Source: Inediibacterium massiliense (GTDB lineage: Bacteria > Bacillota > Clostridia > Peptostreptococcales > Thermotaleaceae). Taken from it: DNA of 64,000 bases. The stretch is from contig NZ_LN876587.1 in assembly GCF_001282725.1 (NCBI RefSeq), positions 739,695 to 803,694 of the forward strand. The letters are read 5' to 3'. Below the pieces are notes generated by a model. It searched no databases. It was not told the origin of the DNA and saw nothing but the letters and a program-made list of their open reading frames with translations. Shown in pieces: positions 18,197-28,201 of the stretch (position 1 is its first letter; every line of letters starts with the position of its first letter). A program made the translations under genes and the position numbers.

Positions 18197-19576
18197 ATGA
18201 AATTAACCATAAAAGAGATTGTAGAGGCTACCAAAGGAGACCTTTTAGAAGGAGACATACAAAAAGAAATAAAAGGGATCTGTATAGACTCAAGGAAGGT
18301 AGTAAAAGATGAATTGTTTATTCCTTTAGTGGGAGAAAATTTTAATGGACATGATTTTATAAAAGATGCAATCGAAAAAGGGGCCTGTGCAGTACTAACT
18401 AGTGAAGGGAATTTTGAGGAAATAGATAACATATCTATTATTAAAGTTAAAAATACTTTACAAGCACTTCAGGATCTTGCAAGATATTATGCATCAAAAT
18501 TTTCTATTCCTATTATAGGAGTGACAGGCAGTACTGGAAAAACATCTACAAAAGATATGATCTATAGTGTCTTATCTAAAAAGTATAAAGTTCTAAGAAA
18601 TAAAGGGAATTTTAATAATCATATTGGTCTTCCTTTGACTATTTTTGAGTTGACGAAAGAACATGAGATGGCTATTTTAGAGATGGGAATGAGTGCACTT
18701 GGTGAAATAGATTTACTTGCTAGTTTAGTAAAGCCTCATGTAGGGGTGATTACAAATGTAGGACTTTCTCATATCGAACATTTAAAAACTCAAGAGAATA
18801 TTATGAAGGCGAAGATGGAGATTACTAACTACTTTCAAGATGATCATATACTTATTGTCAATGGAGATGATGATCTTTTAAAGACATTAAAGGGAAAGAA
18901 AACTCATTACAAGAAATATTTTGTAGGAAGAGAAAGATGTGACTATAGAGTAAGCAATATAAAGGATTTGGGGGAAAAAGGAATATCTTTTGATTTGATC
19001 CTTGACAATGAAGAATATTCTTTCTTTTTAAAAGTACCTGGAATTCATAATGTATATAATGCTTTGTGTGCTATTGCAGTTGGAATCTTATTTAAAGTAG
19101 ATATGAATTTGATCCAGAAAGGGATTAGAGAATTTGAAGGAAGCAATATGCGTCTTCATATTTTTACTACTAAAGAAGAAATAAAAGTGATTAATGATGC
19201 ATACAATGCAAGTCCAGACTCTATGAGAGCAGCTTTATGTGTCCTTGATAAAATGAAATGCAAAAGGAAGATTGCTGTTTTAGGAACTATGCTAGAGATG
19301 GGAGAATATGCTCAAATTGGGCACTATCATGTAGGTAGTGATGTAGCAAAAGCAAATATAGATTATTTGATAGCTGTAGGAAATCAAGGAGAACATATGG
19401 TTATGGGGGCCACAGAGAATGGATTTAAGAAGGAAAAAACCTATGTATGCAAAAATAATCAAGAGGCGATAGAAGTATTAAAAAAATTATTACAAAAAGA
19501 AGATGCAATACTTATTAAAGGTTCGAGGGGAATACATATGGAAGAGATCGTAGACTATATACAAGAGAGGAGTTAA
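18197..19576 (+). CDS. murF: UDP-MurNAc-tripeptide--D-alanyl-D-alanine ligase
   Basis: 459 residues. ATP loop GVTGSTGKTSTKDMI near residue 110, FNNHIGLPLTIFELT, and the C-terminal domain with DAYNASPDSMRAAL. It adds D-Ala-D-Ala to the tripeptide to complete the Park nucleotide in the cytoplasm. GGAGGAAATG within the murE end serves as ribosome site. MurE-murF spacing of two bases suggests coupled translation. Confidence 0.96.
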   Translation: MKLTIKEIVEATKGDLLEGDIQKEIKGICIDSRKVVKDELFIPLVGENFNGHDFIKDAIEKGACAVLTSEGNFEEIDNISIIKVKNTLQALQDLARYYASKFSIPIIGVTGSTGKTSTKDMIYSVLSKKYKVLRNKGNFNNHIGLPLTIFELTKEHEMAILEMGMSALGEIDLLASLVKPHVGVITNVGLSHIEHLKTQENIMKAKMEITNYFQDDHILIVNGDDDLLKTLKGKKTHYKKYFVGRERCDYRVSNIKDLGEKGISFDLILDNEEYSFFLKVPGIHNVYNALCAIAVGILFKVDMNLIQKGIREFEGSNMRLHIFTTKEEIKVINDAYNASPDSMRAALCVLDKMKCKRKIAVLGTMLEMGEYAQIGHYHVGSDVAKANIDYLIAVGNQGEHMVMGATENGFKKEKTYVCKNNQEAIEVLKKLLQKEDAILIKGSRGIHMEEIVDYIQERS

Positions 19577-19580
19577 ATAA

Positions 19581-20543
19581 ATGATGCAGTATAAACAACT
19601 TATTATTACAATTATCACATCTTTCCTCATTACACTAATTTTAGGGCCTCTAGTAATACCTATATTACAAAGATTAAAGGTAGGACAAAGTATAAGAGAT
19701 GAAGGACCAAAATCTCATATGAAAAAATCTGGGACTCCTACTATGGGTGGCCTAATTATGATTGTTGCTATTTTAATTACAACATTGACTTCAGGAAATG
19801 AAAACAAAGATTTATATGTAGTTTTGTTTGCTACTATTTCATTTGGGATTATAGGTTTTATAGACGATTTTATAAAAGTTGTTCTAAGAAGAAATTTAGG
19901 ACTTAAAGCTTATCAAAAGTTAATTGGTCAAATTATTGTTGCAATTATTATAGCTATTTATCAATCTTCTATATCTATATCAGGAACAAAAATATTAGTT
20001 CCTTTTATAAACGAGTATCTAGACCTTGGTATTTTATATATTCCTTTTATTGCTACAGTGGTAGTAGCAACAGCCAATAGTGTAAATCTTACAGATGGCT
20101 TAGATGGATTGGCGGCAGGAGTTACGTTGATTGTTTCTTCCTTTTTTAGCTTGGTAGCTATGAACTTAGGATTTACTAGTATTGCTGTGTTTAGTGGAGC
20201 ACTTACAGGTGCTTGTTTAGGTTTTTTAAGATTTAATGCTCATCCTGCAAAAGTATTTATGGGAGATACAGGATCTATGGCATTAGGTGGGGCTATTGCA
20301 ACGATAGCCATTTTAATGAATTTAACTTTAATCATTCCAATTGTAGGAGGAATTTATTTCGTAGAGGCATTATCTGTTATTTTACAAGTAACGTCTTTTA
20401 AACTTACAGGAAAGAGAATATTTAAAATGAGTCCTCTTCATCATCATTTTGAGCTTATAGGATGGAAGGAGACAAAAGTGGTAGCTGTATTTTGGTCTAT
20501 AACTTTATTATTATGTATCATAGGCTTATTTGGCTTAAATTAA
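19581..20543 (+). CDS. mraY: Phospho-MurNAc-pentapeptide transferase
   Basis: 320 residues, ten predicted membrane helices. Conserved cytoplasmic motifs: GPKSHMKKSGTPTMGGL, FIDDFIKVV, NSVNLTDGLDGLAAG (Asp triad), MGDTGSMALGG and SPLHHHFELIGWKE with the HHH cluster. MraY loads the Park nucleotide on undecaprenyl phosphate to make lipid I. Starts four bases after murF behind GAGAGGAG. Confidence 0.97.
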   Translation: MMQYKQLIITIITSFLITLILGPLVIPILQRLKVGQSIRDEGPKSHMKKSGTPTMGGLIMIVAILITTLTSGNENKDLYVVLFATISFGIIGFIDDFIKVVLRRNLGLKAYQKLIGQIIVAIIIAIYQSSISISGTKILVPFINEYLDLGILYIPFIATVVVATANSVNLTDGLDGLAAGVTLIVSSFFSLVAMNLGFTSIAVFSGALTGACLGFLRFNAHPAKVFMGDTGSMALGGAIATIAILMNLTLIIPIVGGIYFVEALSVILQVTSFKLTGKRIFKMSPLHHHFELIGWKETKVVAVFWSITLLLCIIGLFGLN

Positions 20544-20575
20544 ATAATTTTAAAATAGGAAAGCAGGTGTAGATC

Positions 20576-21934
20576 ATGAAACTTAAAGATAAAAAGGTTT
20601 TAGTAGTAGGGCTTGGAACTTCTGGGATTCCTACAGTGAATACACTCATAGATTTAGGGGCAAAGGTAACTGTAAATGATCAAAAAACAAAAGAAGAGTT
20701 AAAAGAAATTACAAAAGATTTAAAAGAAGATAAAGTAGATTTTATTTTAGGAAAGCATCCAGAAAACATGGTAATGTTTGATGTAGTTGTTTTAAGTCCA
20801 GGAGTCCCTACAGATCTTTCTTTTATTCAAGAAGCTAAAAAATTAGGAATGATTGTTATTGGAGAATTAGAACTAGCTTACAGGTTATGTAAGGGACAGT
20901 TTATTGCCATTACAGGTACCAATGGAAAAACTACCACAACTTCTTTAGTAGGAGAAATTTTTAAAAATGCACAAAAAGAAACTTATGTGGTAGGAAATAT
21001 TGGTGTAGCTGCTGTATCTAAAGCACAAAAGGCCAGTGAATACGCCTTTATGATCACAGAGGTAAGTAGTTTTCAACTAGAAAGCATTATTGATTTTAAG
21101 CCTAAGATTGCAGCTATTCTTAACATTACACCAGATCATTTAAACAGACATAAGACAATGGGAAATTATATAAATGCAAAGGCCAATATATTTAAAAATC
21201 AAAACAAAGATGATATACTCATTCTAAATTTAGATAATTCTACGACTTATGACTTAAAGGAGATAGCAAAATCAAAAGTCATTCCTTTTAGTAGAAAACT
21301 AATATTAGACAATGGAGTTTTTGTAAAAGATGAATATATTGTTGTAAAAGAAGAAAATAAGGAATGTGAAAGAATCTGTAAAGTGGATGATTTAAAAATT
21401 CCAGGAAAACACAACTTAGAAAATGCACTGGCAGCTGTAGCTATTGCCCATTTTGCAGGAATTGATCAAAACATCATTGAAGATACATTAAAAAGTTTTA
21501 TGGGAGTAGAGCATAGGATAGAATTTGTAGATGAAATTCATAAAGTACGCTTTGTAAATGATTCGAAAGGAACCAATCCAGATGCAGCTATGAGAGCTAT
21601 AGAAGCTATGAAAAGTCCTATTGTTTTGATTGCTGGAGGAATGGATAAAGGAAGTGACTTTACAGAGTTTATTCAAAGCTTTAATGGCAAAGTAAAACAT
21701 ATGATTCTTTTTGGAGAAACATCAGAAAAAATTAAAAACACAGCAGTAGAAAATAATTTTTTAGAATGTAGTATGGTAAGAGATATGGAAGAAGCAGTTT
21801 CATTGTCAGCAAAGATTGCAAAAGAAGGAGATTGTGTGTTATTATCACCTGCTTGCGCAAGCTGGGATATGTATCCAAGTTATGAGGTAAGAGGAAGACA
21901 TTTTAAAGAAAGTGTGAAAAAATTAAGGGGGTAA
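20576..21934 (+). CDS. murD: UDP-MurNAc-L-alanine--D-glutamate ligase
   Basis: 452 residues. N-terminal Rossmann start VLVVGLGTSGIPTVNTLIDL, ATP loop AITGTNGKTTTTSLV near residue 113, NITPDHLNRHKTMGNY and a C-terminal FVNDSKGTNPDAAMRAIEAM. It adds D-Glu in the cytoplasmic precursor pathway. Preceded by AGCAGGTG. Confidence 0.97.
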   Translation: MKLKDKKVLVVGLGTSGIPTVNTLIDLGAKVTVNDQKTKEELKEITKDLKEDKVDFILGKHPENMVMFDVVVLSPGVPTDLSFIQEAKKLGMIVIGELELAYRLCKGQFIAITGTNGKTTTTSLVGEIFKNAQKETYVVGNIGVAAVSKAQKASEYAFMITEVSSFQLESIIDFKPKIAAILNITPDHLNRHKTMGNYINAKANIFKNQNKDDILILNLDNSTTYDLKEIAKSKVIPFSRKLILDNGVFVKDEYIVVKEENKECERICKVDDLKIPGKHNLENALAAVAIAHFAGIDQNIIEDTLKSFMGVEHRIEFVDEIHKVRFVNDSKGTNPDAAMRAIEAMKSPIVLIAGGMDKGSDFTEFIQSFNGKVKHMILFGETSEKIKNTAVENNFLECSMVRDMEEAVSLSAKIAKEGDCVLLSPACASWDMYPSYEVRGRHFKESVKKLRG

Positions 21935-21940
21935 TAAATA

Positions 21941-23044
21941 GTGCCCAAGAAAAAGACAAGTGATTTTACCCTTATGCTTACAGTTTTAGTATTGGTGGTA
22001 GTAGGAGTTGTAATGGTTTTTAGCTCAAGTCATTATTATGCTTTGTCTAAGATGAATGATTCCTATCATTTTTTAAAAAAAGAATTGATATGGGCGGGAC
22101 TTGGTCTTGTAGCTATGTTTTTTACTATGAATTTTGACTATTGGAAATATAAAAAACTAGCACCTTATGCTTACATAGTAAGTTTAGTGTTATTGATATT
22201 AGTACTTACACCTCTAGGAAAGGAATTTAATGGTGCCAAAAGATGGTTAGGAGTAGGAGGCTTTACCATTATGCCTGGAGAAGTGGCAAAAATTTGTGGA
22301 ATTTTATTTGCGGCATCTTATCTTTCTAGAAAACCTGAAAAAATTAAAGATTTTTTCACAGGGGTAGTTCCAACTCTGATGATTATAGGAATATATTTTG
22401 TTTTAATTATACTGCAGCCTAATATGAGTACAGCATTAACTATTAGTTTAATTATAGCATCTATGATGTTTGTAACAGGAATGAGATGGCTTCATGTTAG
22501 TATGATGGGACTAGGTGGAGTAGGATTAATTATTGTGATGATCATCTTGGAACCTTATCGTATGAGAAGGCTAACAGGGTTTTTAGATCCTTTTGCAGAT
22601 CCTCAAGATACAGGATATCAAGTGATCCAGTCTTTGTACGCATTAGGATCAGGAGGATTATTTGGAGTAGGTCTTGGAAAAAGCATACAAAAATATCTTT
22701 ATATTCCAGAACCTCAAAATGATTTTATATTTGCCATTATAGGAGAAGAACTAGGATTTATAGGATGCATTGTAGTGATTACTTTATTTCTTATACTTAT
22801 TTGGAGGGGAGTAAAAATTGCCATTAATGCACCAGATCTATTTGGGTGTCTGATTGCAACAGGTATTACAGCTATGGTTGCTGTACAAGTAGTTATCAAT
22901 ATTGCAGTTGCAACCTCTTCTATGCCTGTTACAGGGATTCCACTACCTTTTATTAGCTGGGGAGGAAATTCATTAGCTATATTTATGGCAGCGATAGGAA
23001 TATTATTAAATATTTCTAGGTATTCACATTTAGATAGGAGTTGA
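21941..23044 (+). CDS. ftsW: SEDS-family lipid II polymerase FtsW/SpoVE
   Basis: 367 residues and about ten membrane helices. SEDS signatures: GAKRWLGVGGFTIMPGEVAK, LDPFADPQDTGYQVIQSLYA, GLGKSIQKYLYIPEPQNDFI and GIPLPFISWGGNSL. It polymerises lipid II at the septum with the class B PBP encoded upstream. GTG start at 21941 after AAGGGGGT. Whether it acts in vegetative division (FtsW), sporulation (SpoVE) or both cannot be told; no second copy is in the window. Confidence 0.94.
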   Translation: MPKKKTSDFTLMLTVLVLVVVGVVMVFSSSHYYALSKMNDSYHFLKKELIWAGLGLVAMFFTMNFDYWKYKKLAPYAYIVSLVLLILVLTPLGKEFNGAKRWLGVGGFTIMPGEVAKICGILFAASYLSRKPEKIKDFFTGVVPTLMIIGIYFVLIILQPNMSTALTISLIIASMMFVTGMRWLHVSMMGLGGVGLIIVMIILEPYRMRRLTGFLDPFADPQDTGYQVIQSLYALGSGGLFGVGLGKSIQKYLYIPEPQNDFIFAIIGEELGFIGCIVVITLFLILIWRGVKIAINAPDLFGCLIATGITAMVAVQVVINIAVATSSMPVTGIPLPFISWGGNSLAIFMAAIGILLNISRYSHLDRS

Positions 23045-23048
23045 AGCA

Positions 23049-24155
23049 ATGAAAGTATTAATTTCAGGTGGAGGAACGGGAGGACATATTTACCCTGCTA
23101 TTGCAATTGCTAATAAAATAAAAGAAGAAATCAAAGGGGTAGAAATATTATTTGTAGGCACAAAAAAAGGTCTAGAAAGTGATTTGGTTCCTAAAGCTGG
23201 CTATTCATTAAAAACCATTACTGTAAGTGGGTTTAAAAGAAAAATATCTTTAGATACAGCAAAATCTGTAAAAGATTTATTGATAGGAATAAAAGATGCT
23301 GTAAAAATTGTTAAAGATTTCAAACCGAATTTAGTGATTGGAACAGGTGGGTATGTATGTGGCCCTGTTGTATTTATTGCTTCTTTATTCAATATTAAAA
23401 CTGTAATTCATGAGCAAAATGTAATTCCAGGAATGACAAATAAAATATTAGGCAAATTTGTAAGTAGGATTTTTGCTAGTTTTGAAGAGTCTAAGCCCTA
23501 TTTTAATCATAATGAAAAAATTGTAATAACCGGAAATCCAGTTAGAAAAGACTTTATCCATGTTCATAAAAGTCAGTGTCGGAAGTCTTTAGATATCAAA
23601 GAAGATCAATTTGTCATTATGTCATTTGGAGGAAGCAGAGGAGCAGAAAAAATTAATGATACTATGATAGAAGTATTAAAAAAATTTAACGGGAACAAAA
23701 ATATCACAATGATTCATATAACAGGAAGTAAACATTATGAAAAAACAGTTCATAAGTTGAAAGAAAATGGGTTAAAGATTGAAAATAATATTATTATTAA
23801 AGAATATGTTTACGACATGGCAAAATTTATGGGAGCGAGTGATTTAATTATTAGTAGGGCAGGAGCCATTGCATTAGCAGAAATTGCAGCAATGGGACTT
23901 CCTTCTATTTTGATTCCATCTCCCTATGTAACAAATAATCATCAAGAACATAACGCGAAAGCAATCGAAAAAAATGGAGCGGCTGTATTGCTTTCTGAAA
24001 AAACATTACAATCCAATGAAATGATAAATTTAATAGATACTTTATATAAGGATGAAAAAAAACTAAAAGATATGGCTCATAAAAGTAAATTATTGGCAAA
24101 ATCAAATGCAACAGATTTGATTTATGACAATATTTTACAAATCATAGAATCCTAA
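23049..24155 (+). CDS. murG: UDP-GlcNAc:lipid I N-acetylglucosaminyltransferase
   Basis: 368 residues, GT28 fold. Opens ISGGGTGGHIYPAIAIA (donor-independent G loop), then TGGYVCGPVV, HEQNVIPGMTNK, SFGGSRGAEKIN and the UDP-binding ISRAGAIALAEIAAMGLPSI. It turns lipid I into lipid II at the inner face of the membrane. Starts four bases after ftsW behind TAGGAG. Confidence 0.97.
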   Translation: MKVLISGGGTGGHIYPAIAIANKIKEEIKGVEILFVGTKKGLESDLVPKAGYSLKTITVSGFKRKISLDTAKSVKDLLIGIKDAVKIVKDFKPNLVIGTGGYVCGPVVFIASLFNIKTVIHEQNVIPGMTNKILGKFVSRIFASFEESKPYFNHNEKIVITGNPVRKDFIHVHKSQCRKSLDIKEDQFVIMSFGGSRGAEKINDTMIEVLKKFNGNKNITMIHITGSKHYEKTVHKLKENGLKIENNIIIKEYVYDMAKFMGASDLIISRAGAIALAEIAAMGLPSILIPSPYVTNNHQEHNAKAIEKNGAAVLLSEKTLQSNEMINLIDTLYKDEKKLKDMAHKSKLLAKSNATDLIYDNILQIIES

Positions 24156-24193
24156 AGGATTTTTCCCTTTCTATGGGAACACCTTTGAGAATT

Positions 24194-24233
24194 ATGCATA
24201 AAATGATTAATATATTATTGATTATTTATGTAT
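24194..24233. other. Imperfect dyad in the murG-murA spacer
   Basis: ATGCATAAAATGATTAAT and ATTGATTATTTATGTAT are near reverse complements around a five-base centre. No T run follows. It could be an operator or an RNA hairpin in front of murA. Confidence 0.35.
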
Positions 24234-24278
24234 AAAAGGAATGATTGCCTTAAAGGATATATCTCGGAGGTGAAGTTT

Positions 24279-25532
24279 GTGAGTAGTTTTTTAATAGAAG
24301 GGGGAAATCCGTTAAAGGGTACAATAAGAATTGGAGGAGCTAAAAATGCAGTTCTTCCAATTTTAGCTGCGACTGTCATGAATGGAGGAGAAAGTATATT
24401 ATTTGATTGTCCTAATTTAAGAGATGTCCATTCTATGATTGAAATTTTAAGATCTATAGGTTGTAGAGTACATTTTGACCAATCTACACTTACAGTTGAT
24501 TCTAGCACTTTATCTTCTTATGAAATTCCAGAGAATTTGGTAAGAGAAATGAGATCTTCCATATTTTTAATGGGGCCTATGTTAGCTAGATGTGGTAAAA
24601 TAAAAATTAGTTATCCAGGGGGATGTGAAATAGGTCCTAGACCTATAGATCTTCATTTAAAAGCTTTAAGGGAATTAGGAGTAAAAATTACAGAAGTCCA
24701 TGGCTTTTTAGAATGTGAAGTAATAAGCTTAGAAGGAAAAGAAATTCATCTAGATTATCCAAGTGTAGGAGCTACTGAAAACGCCATGCTTATTGCAGTG
24801 ATGGCAAAAGGAACTACAAAAATACGTAATGCGGCAAAAGAGCCAGAAATAATAGACTTGCAGGATTATTTAAATAAAATGGGTGCTAAAGTAGTAGGGG
24901 CAGGTACGAGTGAAATTATTATTGAGGGAGTAGAAAAACTGCATAATGTAGAACATCAAATTATTTCTGATAGAATTGTAGCAGGAACCATTGCTACAGC
25001 AGTAGCGATTACAGGAGGAGAAGCTGTCTTAGACAATGTAATAGCAGATCATTTAGGTCCTATTATTGCAAAGTTAAAAGAAGCAGGATGTCTAATACTT
25101 CAAAAAAATAAAGCTTTAAAAATAAAAATGATACACAGACCTAAAGCAATAGAGATGACCAAAACATTGCCTTATCCCGGATTTCCAACAGATATGCAGG
25201 CTCAATTTATGGCTTTTATGACTATAGCGCAAGGAACAAGTATTATTACAGAAACAGTTTTTGAAAACCGATATAAACAGGTAGATGAATTAATAAGAAT
25301 GGGAGCAAATATCAAAATTGATGGTAGGGTAGCAGTAATTCAAGGAGTTAAAAAGCTTACGGGTGCAAGAGTGTATGCAAAGGATTTAAGAGGAGGAGCA
25401 GCTTTAGTGATTGCAGGTTTAGCTGCTGAAGGATTTACAACCGTTGAAAATATTAAACACATAGATAGAGGTTATGAAGATTTAGATTGTATGCTTAAGA
25501 GTTTAGGAGCAAATGTTCATAGAATGGATTAA
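24279..25532 (+). CDS. murA: UDP-N-acetylglucosamine 1-carboxyvinyltransferase
   Basis: 417 residues. Opens with NPLKGTIRIGGAKNAVLPIL; the catalytic Cys is in YPGGCEIGPRPIDLH (about residue 116), so fosfomycin sensitivity is expected; later GFPTDMQAQFMAFM and NRYKQVDELIRMGA are family marks. First committed step of peptidoglycan synthesis. GTG 24279 is chosen because CGGAGG lies eight bases upstream; an in-frame ATG at 24228 lacks a ribosome site and would add an unusual 17-residue tail. Confidence 0.95.
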   Translation: MSSFLIEGGNPLKGTIRIGGAKNAVLPILAATVMNGGESILFDCPNLRDVHSMIEILRSIGCRVHFDQSTLTVDSSTLSSYEIPENLVREMRSSIFLMGPMLARCGKIKISYPGGCEIGPRPIDLHLKALRELGVKITEVHGFLECEVISLEGKEIHLDYPSVGATENAMLIAVMAKGTTKIRNAAKEPEIIDLQDYLNKMGAKVVGAGTSEIIIEGVEKLHNVEHQIISDRIVAGTIATAVAITGGEAVLDNVIADHLGPIIAKLKEAGCLILQKNKALKIKMIHRPKAIEMTKTLPYPGFPTDMQAQFMAFMTIAQGTSIITETVFENRYKQVDELIRMGANIKIDGRVAVIQGVKKLTGARVYAKDLRGGAALVIAGLAAEGFTTVENIKHIDRGYEDLDCMLKSLGANVHRMD

Positions 25533-25556
25533 GAGGTGGCTTTTACGCCTCTTAAA
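25530..25556 (+). other. Hairpin between murA and divIB
   Basis: A perfect 8-bp stem (TTAAGAGG / CCTCTTAA) overlapping the murA stop codon, with no T run after it. It could reduce transcription or stabilise the upstream message rather than terminate. Confidence 0.45.
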
Positions 25557-25598
25557 CAAGAAAAAACATAGGACAACCTTGCAGTGAGGGTGGAAAAT

Positions 25599-26342
25599 AT
25601 GAAAAAATTCATGCTAGAAGAAAAAGTTCATAGGAGCAATAAAAAACTATTCTCTTTAATTTTGTTACTCATAGGAATTGTGGCTTTTATTGTTATTTTT
25701 AAAACGGATGTATTTACTATTAAAAATGTAGAAGTAATAGGAAACAAGCAAATTTCAGAAAATGCAATTATCTCAAAATCAGCTATTACCATAGGAAATC
25801 ATATTTTAAAAGAAAAATTAGAAAATGCAAAAATAAATTTGTACAAAGATCCATATATTAAAACGGTTGAAATAGAGAGAAAGTTTCCAAATAAAATTGT
25901 GATTCATATTACAGAAAGAAAAGAAGAAGCGCTCATTCAATTTATGAATGAATACCTTATTATTGATGAAGATGGCATGGTTTTAAGATCATCTTCTCAA
26001 ATGGAGAATTTAAAAGTAATAAAGGGTTTGGCTTTTTCAAATTTTATGGCAGGATCTATACTAAAGGTAAAGGATAAGAGCCAATTTAAACAAGCACTTG
26101 AAATTGTAAGAGGTTTGAACAGACATAAAGTTATGATTCAAGAGTTAGATATTAGCAATAAAAAAGATATTAAAATTAAGATTACAAATGATTTGATTTG
26201 TAAAATAGGAAAAGGAAATGATTTAGATTATAGATTAGAAGCATTAAATGAAATATTAAAAGATTTAAGCAAAAGACAAATTACAAGAGGGGTGGTGGAT
26301 ATTAGTCATGAAGGCTATCCAACCTATAGGCCTGTGGAGTAG
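25599..26342 (+). CDS. divIB: FtsQ/DivIB-type division protein
   Basis: 247 residues. A short cytoplasmic tail, one membrane segment (about 18-38), then a POTRA domain: FTIKNVEVIGNKQISENAI, KDPYIKTVEIERKFPNKIVI and TERKEEALIQF. A DivIB beta domain follows. The protein bridges FtsL/DivIC and the septal PBP. ATG 25599 is taken since GAGGGTGG lies just before; a GTG at 25584 is in frame. The position after murA is the usual dcw order. Confidence 0.9.
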   Translation: MKKFMLEEKVHRSNKKLFSLILLLIGIVAFIVIFKTDVFTIKNVEVIGNKQISENAIISKSAITIGNHILKEKLENAKINLYKDPYIKTVEIERKFPNKIVIHITERKEEALIQFMNEYLIIDEDGMVLRSSSQMENLKVIKGLAFSNFMAGSILKVKDKSQFKQALEIVRGLNRHKVMIQELDISNKKDIKIKITNDLICKIGKGNDLDYRLEALNEILKDLSKRQITRGVVDISHEGYPTYRPVE

Positions 26343-26353
26343 GAGGAAGTAGT

Positions 26354-27088
26354 ATGAAAAAAGTCAAAGCACAATTGGCTATTGGAGGAATATGTATTAT
26401 ATTAGGACTTGTTCTAACCCTTCAATTTAGAACTGTACAAAATAATATTTTAGGAGGAATAGCTTCTGGCCAAAAGGCTCAAGAACTAGCTGCAGAATTA
26501 AAAAAAGCAAGAGATGAAAAAGATGCTTTAGTAGGAGAAGTAAATTCATTAGAAGCTAAATTAAAAGAAATTGAAGAATCAGAATCCAAAGAAGATGTTT
26601 TGGTAAAAAGTATAAGTGCAGAATTGGAGAAATACAAGATTATTTCAGGGCTTAGAGAAGTAAAAGGACCAGGGGTAGTTGTAGTAGTAGATGATCCACC
26701 GGCTAATCCAGAATTTCCATCAGATATAAGTGTCATTATGTATAATTTTGATCTTTTATTAAGTTTAATTAATAGACTCAATGATGCAGGGGCAGAAGCC
26801 ATTTCTATTAATGGACAAAGAATTGTATCAAGAACAGAAATTAGTCTTGCAGGAAATAATGTAAATATTAATTCTGTACCTACAGCACCTCCTTTTGAAA
26901 TCAAAGCCATTGGAAATGCAGATACACTAGAATCGGCATTAAATATTCGATTTGGAATTGTAGAGCAAATGAAAAGTGAAGCATATAATCTATCTGTGTC
27001 TGTAAAAAAGAAAGATGAGATTGTAATTCCTAGATATAATGAAGTGATAAAATTTAGATATGCTAAGCCTGTTGAAGATAAGGAATAG
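26354..27088 (+). CDS. DUF881-family membrane protein (first of a pair)
   Basis: 244 residues. One N-terminal membrane helix (about 8-26), a coiled coil (about 43-90) and the DUF881 domain with GPGVVVVVDD, LINRLNDAGAEAISINGQRI and FEIKAIGNADTLESAL. Function unknown; members sit next to division genes in many Firmicutes (YlxW/YlxX of Bacillus). Eleven bases after divIB and 16 before its paralogue. The two share about one third of residues by eye, indicating an old tandem duplication. Confidence 0.88.
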   Translation: MKKVKAQLAIGGICIILGLVLTLQFRTVQNNILGGIASGQKAQELAAELKKARDEKDALVGEVNSLEAKLKEIEESESKEDVLVKSISAELEKYKIISGLREVKGPGVVVVVDDPPANPEFPSDISVIMYNFDLLLSLINRLNDAGAEAISINGQRIVSRTEISLAGNNVNINSVPTAPPFEIKAIGNADTLESALNIRFGIVEQMKSEAYNLSVSVKKKDEIVIPRYNEVIKFRYAKPVEDKE

Positions 27089-27104
27089 TGATTGAGGTGA
27101 ACTC

Positions 27105-27830
27105 ATGAAGCACAATATGTGGAGAATCAATATTTTAATGTTTTGTATATTATTAGGAGTAGTTATTGCAATGCAGCTTAAAAATGTCCAAGGACATTAT
27201 CAGTATGTACCATTAAAAGTGATTCATGATTATAAGTTATCTATTGAGAGTCAAAATAAAGAAGTAGAAAAATTAAAAGAAATGTTAAAAGACCGAACAA
27301 AAAGTATTCATGAATACGAACAAAGTAAAGAAGAAGGTGGTAAATTTAAAGAGACGATGATCAAAGAATTAGAAGAACAAAAATTGATTAGTGGCTTTAC
27401 AGATGTAGAAGGATCTGGTGTTGTGATAACTTTAGATGATAGTACTAGAGAACTATATGAAGGAGAAAAAGCTGAAGATGTAATAGTTCATGATATATAT
27501 GTTCTAAATATTGTAAATGATTTAAAAGTAGCAGGTGCAGAGGCTATATCGATAAATGGACAGAGATTGCTTTCTATGAGTGAAATGGTATGTGCAGGAC
27601 ATACCATAAGAATTAACAACCAAGTTTTTGCCCAACCTTTTATTATCAAAGCCATTGGAGATCCTAAAAAGTTAGAAGCAGCAATGTTGGCACCTGAAAG
27701 TACTGCTCAGTATATAAAAGAAATTTATGAATTGTATGTTGAAGTGAATACAAGTATCAACATAAAAATACCTAAGTTTTCTGAAGAAGTAGATTTTAAA
27801 TATTTAAAAGTTGTAGAAGAGGGTGAATAA
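27105..27830 (+). CDS. DUF881-family membrane protein (second of a pair)
   Basis: 241 residues with the same plan as its upstream neighbour: membrane helix (about 7-22), coiled coil (about 45-90), DUF881 domain with GSGVVITLDD, VNDLKVAGAEAISINGQRLL and FIIKAIGDPKKLEAAM. It ends two bases before the small basic protein gene. A direct role in division is inferred from position only. Confidence 0.88.
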   Translation: MKHNMWRINILMFCILLGVVIAMQLKNVQGHYQYVPLKVIHDYKLSIESQNKEVEKLKEMLKDRTKSIHEYEQSKEEGGKFKETMIKELEEQKLISGFTDVEGSGVVITLDDSTRELYEGEKAEDVIVHDIYVLNIVNDLKVAGAEAISINGQRLLSMSEMVCAGHTIRINNQVFAQPFIIKAIGDPKKLEAAMLAPESTAQYIKEIYELYVEVNTSINIKIPKFSEEVDFKYLKVVEEGE

Positions 27831-27832
27831 AG

Positions 27833-28174
27833 TTGATCATTGCAATTATAGGTTTGATTATAGGAGTATCTTTAGGATGGTATCTTCCAGTTACCTATCC
27901 TACATCCTATTCTCTATATATGTCTGTAGCAATACTAGCTGCACTAGATTCCGTATTTGGAGGGATTAGAGCATATATGGAAGAAAAGTTTAATAGTGCT
28001 ATATTTATATCAGGTTTTTTTGGAAATGCTATTTTAGCTGGATTTTTAGCATATACTGGAGATCGATTAGGGGTTCCATTGTATTACGCTGCTATATTTA
28101 CATTTGGAGGAAGGTTATTCCAAAACTTCGCAGTGATTCGAAGATTATTTATTGAAAAAATAGGACAAAAATAA
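27833..28174 (+). CDS. sbp: Small basic protein family (Sbp, DUF1290)
   Basis: 113 residues, three membrane helices. It matches the family sequence ALDSVFGGIRAYMEEKFN and FGNAILAGFLAYTGDRLGV, with FGGRLFQN and VIRR at the end. Sbp proteins lie immediately before ftsA/ftsZ in Bacillus and many Clostridia; the function is unknown. TTG start at 27833 behind AGAGGGTG. Confidence 0.92.
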   Translation: MIIAIIGLIIGVSLGWYLPVTYPTSYSLYMSVAILAALDSVFGGIRAYMEEKFNSAIFISGFFGNAILAGFLAYTGDRLGVPLYYAAIFTFGGRLFQNFAVIRRLFIEKIGQK

Positions 28175-28201
28175 ACTTTTTATTTAAAAAAAAAAGGATA
28201 T

